Positions 59,500 through 64,000 of a stretch of 64,000 nt of DNA are shown piece after piece. The notes below the pieces were generated by a model, which was not told the DNA's origin, made no database searches, and saw nothing but the letters and a program-made list of their open reading frames with translations. Numbering within the stretch: the first letter of the stretch is position 1; each line of letters opens with the position of its first letter. The stretch covers positions 2,356,001 through 2,420,000 of the forward strand of contig JAINUG010000087.1 in the NCBI GenBank assembly GCA_029706075.1, in the 5' to 3' direction. The position numbers were made by a program, and so were the translations under genes. The stretch comes from Aldrovandia affinis. Lineage: Eukaryota > Chordata > Actinopteri > Notacanthiformes > Halosauridae.

Positions 59500-59960
59500 T
59501 TTGATAACGTGCTTTTTTCAGTTTGCTCAGTGACATCCAGACTGGCGAATCTCTACCCAGTGTAATAGAATCTCGTGCTGTTTTAATAAGTCCTGTGCTA
59601 TTTTGCCCCGTTTTGTCCCTACACGAATGTCACCATATGGCGTTTTTGGCACGGACAATGTGATGCTTCTGTAAGGACTCCATTCATCGCTAATGGTTCG
59701 TGTAAAAGGGACATCTATCATTCCGATCGATTATTAAAACACAAGGAAAACACATCAAATCTCGACAGCACCCTTTTATTTTTCTCACCTTGGCCAACTG
59801 AACTTCATCTGATCTAAAATTCAAAATAATTCACTGGGTTGACAAGCGCAACAAAGGCGGGGAGAATACGCCCGAATATTGTCACCCTTGATTTGTAAAT
59901 CTTTCAATCACGTGTCGAGAGCGCGCGAGAAGAAGTGTTTATATTATGAATAATTCATAA
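59500..59960. promoter_or_regulatory. Candidate conserved-type non-coding block
   Basis: Unique sequence of mixed composition, with CpGs clustered at 59850-59930. It includes 'cttgatttgtaaatctttcaatcacgtg', 'tatgaataattcataa' (a 14-bp palindrome at about 59946-59959) and no repeat signature. Function is inferred from composition and position about 3 kb upstream of lbx2. Confidence 0.25.
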
Positions 59961-60054
59961 AATAAATCCCGAATCTGACATAAAGTAAAGAAGCAATAAT
60001 CAGATTTGTTGGTTCCGAAGATGTAATACCTACGTCAGAAAGCACACAAGCTGA

Positions 60055-60087
<33 letters not shown>

Positions 60088-60116
60088 TATTATTATTTAT
60101 ATTACTATTATTATGT
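60055..60116. repeat. (AAT)n/(ATT)n hairpin microsatellite
   Basis: About eleven AAT-type units pass directly into ATT-type units, giving a self-complementary tract. Confidence 0.95.
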
Positions 60117-60593
60117 CAGTTGCAGTGTATGTAGCCTATGTTTTGGTCGTTAAAAAGCTAAAGAAGCGTGCTTTGCCTTCCCCACAACAATTTTTATTTT
60201 TGTGATTTTTACTAATATTTGTCATGATTGAGGCTATTGCAAATAAATTAATTTAGGGTATTCAAGTGAAACAAAGAAGATATATGGTACAGAGGAAACA
60301 CGTTTATAGACAACACAACGCGTAATCCATCAAACAATAAACAGTAAAATAAACAGACCAGAAACGAACTGAGTATGTGCGTAGAGTTGGCTAGCACATC
60401 CCACACGTTCGTTACATTTTATTATGCGATAATTGGACTCATTTGTACGTGAGTCATAAAATACATTTGTATATATTTTTCTGACAAAAATAAACGCAAA
60501 TTGTGTAAGAAACATACATTGATTATGAAACGTAGGCCTGTTTCTATTATATTAAGGCCGAGTGTGACACATTCCTGCAAGCTTTAATATATG
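60117..60593. other. AT-rich intergenic DNA
   Basis: Nothing recognised. Confidence 0.5.

Positions 60594-60624
<31 letters not shown>
60594..60624. repeat. (CAT)n microsatellite
   Basis: About ten CAT units, followed by degenerate copies to about 60650. Confidence 0.95.
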
Positions 60625-60879
60625 AATTTTCGTCATCATTATAATCATCCCAGGACCTTCTTTCACAAGGTAGCTGTACCGTCATTGGTGGTAACTAAAC
60701 AATAGCATTGACGGTGGTGTCAAATTAATAACATATATTTAAATATAACCTTTCTCTGTGTTCTGAGATTTTTTCCTGTGGCGTAACACTTGTCTAGTGT
60801 ATTCTTGAAAAGGAAAAAAAAACGTCGGTACCTACCTGCTCGTCTATCTTCAACTTGACTTTCCCGTTCTCTCATAGGC

Positions 60880-61445
60880 ACTTAGGATTGCCAGTGGCCC
60901 CCTCTACGGCGTTTGAATTTTAATTTTCATCACGAGCGACGCTGAAAGAGCCGCAAAAAATGACTTCCCGTTTCCTGCTTTATACCTGCGGACGCTCTCA
61001 GACAGAGGGGGCAACACGGGCTTTTTCAAAACACTGTATTATATCAGCGAGTTATTTGTAAGACATTTTATGGCACTTCACTCCAGTGTAACTCAAAACC
61101 ACACAGAAATCTCCCCCTTCTCTGATAATCATTTCCAGGTTGTCTCTCTGGCTTTTTATGGTGCATTAGGAAAAAAGAAGAGCTAATAAATTTAACGAAG
61201 CCGCCAAGGATCGGGGTTTCATCTGGTTGAAATTGCCCGAGTTTCTCCTTCCCAATTTCGTTCGGTCCGCAGATGGTAGAAGCAAAACATTATTGAAATG
61301 CTTTCTTAAGCCTACTTCAAGAGAGGGAAAATTAAAGTTTCTGCCTGAAACACTTGTCCTGTGCTGTGAAACGCTTGACGGACACACTGAAAACAGCTGT
61401 GCTGTGAATGGAGCGCTTTACAGACTTGTACAGATCTGACAGTGC
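60880..61445. promoter_or_regulatory. Candidate upstream enhancer block of lbx2
   Basis: A transposon-free unique block about 1.3-1.8 kb upstream of the start codon, GC-richer than the DNA on either side. Words such as TTTTATGG (61066-61073 and 61154-61161), a HOX/CDX-type core, occur twice. The opposite-strand frames of 70 and 73 codons are near mirror images and lack known domains. The regulatory call is inference from position and composition. Confidence 0.3.
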
Positions 61446-62160
61446 TTTCCATCTCACAGAGTTCACCGCTATAAGAGATCATGATAATTCAACAACAATA
61501 GTAATTAAATAATAATTATTATTATTATTAGTAGTATTAGTAGTTGTAGTATGATAACAACAACAGCAATACTGATACTACAACTAGGCTACTACTGATA
61601 ATAATAAGTAGTATTATTACTGTTTTCGTTACTATTAGTAGGCTATATGCATATATATTTCCTATATGTGTATGTGTGTGTGTGTATATATATATTATAT
61701 ATAGGCTATATATATATTGTATATGTGATCATAATGCCAAATGCGCTTACTCTATACGTTTGATAAAATTATTTACGTAAATTATTTAAAAATTGCATTT
61801 ATTATCGTAGGTCTGTTGTTTGCTGTCCACATTCTTGGTGGTTGTCATCTAACCATTACACGCTACATATAGACTAATTCACAGTCTATGGGAAAATGAC
61901 ATTACCATCGATACAATTATGTGCATTTTGCGTTTTCACTTTTAATTTAAATTTGGGACTACATTGGATGATAGATATATTCCAATCGTTCTAAGCGCAT
62001 ATGTGGAAACTTTGTCCTTAGTAGAATGTCTTTGGGAAACCTTTCGTGACGTGGTACTACAGAAACACAGTTGAAAACGAGCTTACACTCTCTTTCCGTG
62101 AAATAAACATGGAGAGCACGTGGTTTTACTAAGTGAGGAGAGGAAAGGAAAATAAATACG

Positions 62161-62163
<3 letters not shown>
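61446..62163. other. AT-rich upstream DNA with simple repeats
   Basis: It contains ATT/AGT-type imperfect triplet tracts (61500-61620) and a TG/TA tract (61660-61725). Mixed unique sequence follows to 62160. No gene recognised. Confidence 0.5.

Positions 62164-62209
<46 letters not shown>
62164..62209. repeat. (CT)n microsatellite near lbx2 promoter
   Basis: About 22 CT units with one C insertion. On the opposite strand it is a GA repeat of the type that GAGA-factor-like proteins can bind in promoters. Confidence 0.95.
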
Positions 62210-62239
62210 TAAGTTTTGGTAACAGAGGGGAAACTCCTC

Positions 62240-62704
62240 CTATTCTCGCGTCCAATTAATTAATGTGGTCTGGCCCTTTAAGGCTCAGCGCCGGGTCAGT
62301 AAGCGGTGTAGTGTTTTTCTAATTGATCTTCGCCCAATCAACAATAACTCGTTAGCAGTTGCTTGCTTTTCTTGTTCCTTGAGACCTTTTTTCCTCCTTG
62401 TAGCAAATCAGCCCCCGGGCAGTGCCGTTATACTTTCTAAAGATCTCCATGGAGCCTCTCACAAGGACCTTGGCTTTCTTAAAGGGAATACAATTCTGCC
62501 GTCCGTGAAACAGCAGCCCTCGTCGCAGTATGACTATTTTGGAAAAACGTTTCAGGCAAGAGAAGTTTTAAAGCGTCGCCGTGAGGTGCTACACGGTTGA
62601 AAAAACGAGGCAGAACAAACGAAGAGCAGCCCTGGAAGTTTCTATGACCCTTTGAATGAAATATAATCTGCCGATATTAGTGGTAAACGTTTCGTGGGAC
62701 TGCG
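62240..62704 (+). promoter_or_regulatory. lbx2: lbx2 proximal promoter and 5' UTR region
   Basis: This is the interval immediately before the lbx2 start codon. A CCAAT box lies at 62334-62338 ('gcccaatca'). A TTAAGG word lies at 62277, but there is no convincing TATA box, so the transcription start cannot be placed. The stretch 62342-62640 is of mixed composition and probably largely 5' UTR. It contains short upstream ATGs, notably at 62644 (a 3-codon frame) and 62656 (a 36-codon frame that runs past the main ATG). An in-frame TAA at 62684-62686 precedes the main ATG. Confidence 0.55.
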
Positions 62705-63029
62705 ATGACCTCCAGTACAGACATGAAGGCAGGCTCCGCGTTGCAGTCCAGCGGCGAGGAGCGTAGACGGGGTCCGCTGGATCAGCTTCCACCGCCCGCC
62801 AACTCCAACAAGCCGCTTACCCCGTTCAGCATTGAGGATATTTTAAACAAGCCCTCCATAAAGAAGTCCGTTGCAACCCTCTGTCCGCCGAGGGTTCTGG
62901 AAAAAGTGACCGGCTCGAGCGCAGCGAGGAACGGTATTACCACTCCGTCCTCTCCGCTATGCGCTCTGGAGGAACTTGCCAGCAAAACTTTTAAAGGTCT
63001 GGAAGTCAGCGTAATCCAAGCAGCTGAAG
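62705..63029 (+). CDS. lbx2: Ladybird homeobox 2, coding exon 1 (partial gene)
   Basis: Ladybird proteins are nuclear homeodomain transcription factors, mostly repressors. In zebrafish lbx2 is linked to migrating muscle precursors, fin buds and neural tissue. This exon encodes the first 108 residues plus one base of codon 109. Residues 25-50 (PLDQLPPPANSNKPLTP then FSIEDILNKP) are the invariant ladybird N-terminal block. FSIEDIL at 41-47 is an engrailed-homology-1-like Groucho-binding motif. Residues 83-108 (SPLCALEELASKTFKGLEVS...) are the second conserved block just before the homeodomain in the family. The middle (RRGPLDQ, KKSVATLCPPRVLEKVTG) fits lbx2 better than lbx1. The in-frame TAA at 62684 makes 62705 the first possible ATG, and G at -3 supports it. 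A GT donor at 63030 ends the exon in phase 1. The homeodomain exon is not in the window. Confidence 0.9.
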
Positions 63030-64000
63030 GTACTGATTTGTAACTTTCTCTCGATTCAGTTTACACAGTTATTTAATTCACTTTTGCAAAACATTATTGA
63101 AATGCACGTACCCATGTACAGTTACAATGGAATGTGCAGCCAGTATATTAGTTTGTTATGACATGTGCAGAACATTAACCAAAAACACGCAAGGGCCCAA
63201 TATTTGCGTAAAGAAACAATAACAACAAAACACACATACCTTGATTTCAAGGTATTGCAGACATGGTATGTGTTATAAATAACAGCGCTACATTACTGTG
63301 TTTACATTAGGGTATAAAGCATGTACCGTACATGTGTTTCAATGTTTAACAACAAGACATCTGACTTGACATTTGTCAAAACAACACAGCTCACTAACAA
63401 CAGGGATGTCAACAAATCAAAGTTCTGGGAAATTTCGAGTAGGCTGTGCTATGTGAATTATATTATCACATGTGGTGTTTTAAATTATTTATCACATATA
63501 ACTGGTCAATTATTTGACTTTAAAAAAAGTTAATAATACGTAAATAACATTGTTGTAATTTCCTACACCTTTTCTACACCTTACTCGGGGCTAAGTTGAA
63601 TTATTCATCACTGTGTTACAATGTGGATAGATTTATGTTGTGATCGTTGCCATTATTAGGTTGATAGATTTGCATAGCCATTTGAATTACACTGTTTGAG
63701 GAAGCATGAGACACATGCGTAAAGCAATTTTTCATCGTTTTCCCTGAATAATAGGTAAATGTTTTTATATTTTATACAAGTATATGCTTGTATAAATTCA
63801 GCCATGCCACTGCCAGAACTAGGCTAGGTATTATCAGACACGGTGGAGCGCATCTATGAAAAGACCAAAAATAAAAATCGATTTAAGTTAATGTTACTAT
63901 TTGAGTTTCCAGGTGCCTAAACGGTTACTTGTTTCGCATACGGCCTATTAAGGGCGATAATGTTGAAGTTTTGATAAACGGCTTTTCTGCAGCTGTGTTG
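63030..64000 (+). other. lbx2: lbx2 intron 1 (5' part)
   Basis: The donor reads AAG|GTACTG at 63027-63035, and the coding frame hits a stop a few codons later (63042-63044), as expected for intron. The remaining sequence is AT-rich without a homeodomain-coding segment. A polypyrimidine-CAG at about 63983-63993 was considered as the acceptor but does not continue the ladybird sequence. The intron therefore extends past the window. Confidence 0.75.

Noticed and set aside
60594-60624. CRISPR-like regular repeats
   Set aside because: This is a CAT microsatellite in vertebrate DNA. No spaced direct repeats of CRISPR type exist in the window.
62265-62600. 111-codon forward frame just upstream of lbx2
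   Set aside because: It lies in the probable promoter/5' UTR, has no known domain, and ends before the lbx2 ATG.
63983-64000. Possible splice acceptor (polypyrimidine, CAG) at the window end
   Set aside because: In the required phase it would not continue the ladybird sequence expected after AAEG, so exon 2 is probably further downstream.

Overview
The window looks like teleost (ray-finned fish) nuclear DNA. The evidence is long AT-rich non-coding sequence, abundant CA/TG, GA and AAT/ATT microsatellites, fish-type transposon relics (L2-like LINEs, Tc1, hAT and Harbinger DNA transposons, a DIRS retroelement, tRNA-derived SINEs), and one recognisable vertebrate gene. That gene is the first coding exon of a ladybird homeobox gene, best matched by lbx2. 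I cannot name the species.

Layout: about 62.2 kb of the window lies upstream of the gene. I found no convincing complete protein-coding gene there, so it is either a regulatory landscape or a gene-poor interval. From 1 to 4.6 kb there is unique AT-rich DNA with one GC-richer block at 2.1-2.8 kb. From 4.6 to 7 kb there is a stem-loop repeat, a Harbinger-type element with 29-bp terminal inverted repeats, an L2 LINE relic and a Tc1 relic. A TG minisatellite (9.0-9.6 kb) is followed by a CpG-bearing unique block (9.6-10.4 kb). From 13.9 to 18.9 kb lie a minisatellite, another L2 3' end, a SINE with a 12-bp target-site duplication, a LINE reverse-transcriptase relic, and a hAT transposase relic split by a palindromic hAT MITE. 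A second SINE with a related body, on the opposite strand, lies at 23.6-23.9 kb. From 28.9 to 33 kb there is a hAT MITE, a DIRS relic, and a Tc1 relic carrying a probable solo LTR. A further hAT element (41.3-41.8 kb), an 82-bp minisatellite (43.0-43.4 kb), a Harbinger relic with a broken transposase (48.0-49.3 kb) and a hAT-like element (49.4-49.9 kb) follow. From 50 kb to the gene, recognisable transposons are almost absent. The DNA there is unique, AT-rich and broken by GC-richer islands.

The lbx2 coding part in the window is one 325-nt exon (62705-63029). It carries the N-terminal region, including an engrailed-homology-1-like repressor motif, and ends in a phase-1 GT donor. The homeodomain exon must lie beyond base 64000. 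An in-frame stop 19 bases before the ATG fixes the start, and an upstream ATG opens an overlapping reading frame across it. Several transposon-free, GC-richer blocks (2.1-2.8, 9.6-10.4, 20.0-20.45, 25.2-25.6, 27.2-27.7, 28.3-28.7, 33.6-34.8, 44.9-45.3, 50.4-51.0, 54.7-54.9, 58.5-58.8, 59.5-60.0 and 60.9-61.4 kb) are offered as candidate regulatory elements. They rest on composition and a few binding-site-like motifs only, and comparative alignment would be needed to confirm any of them. I did not find evidence for a new molecular system.
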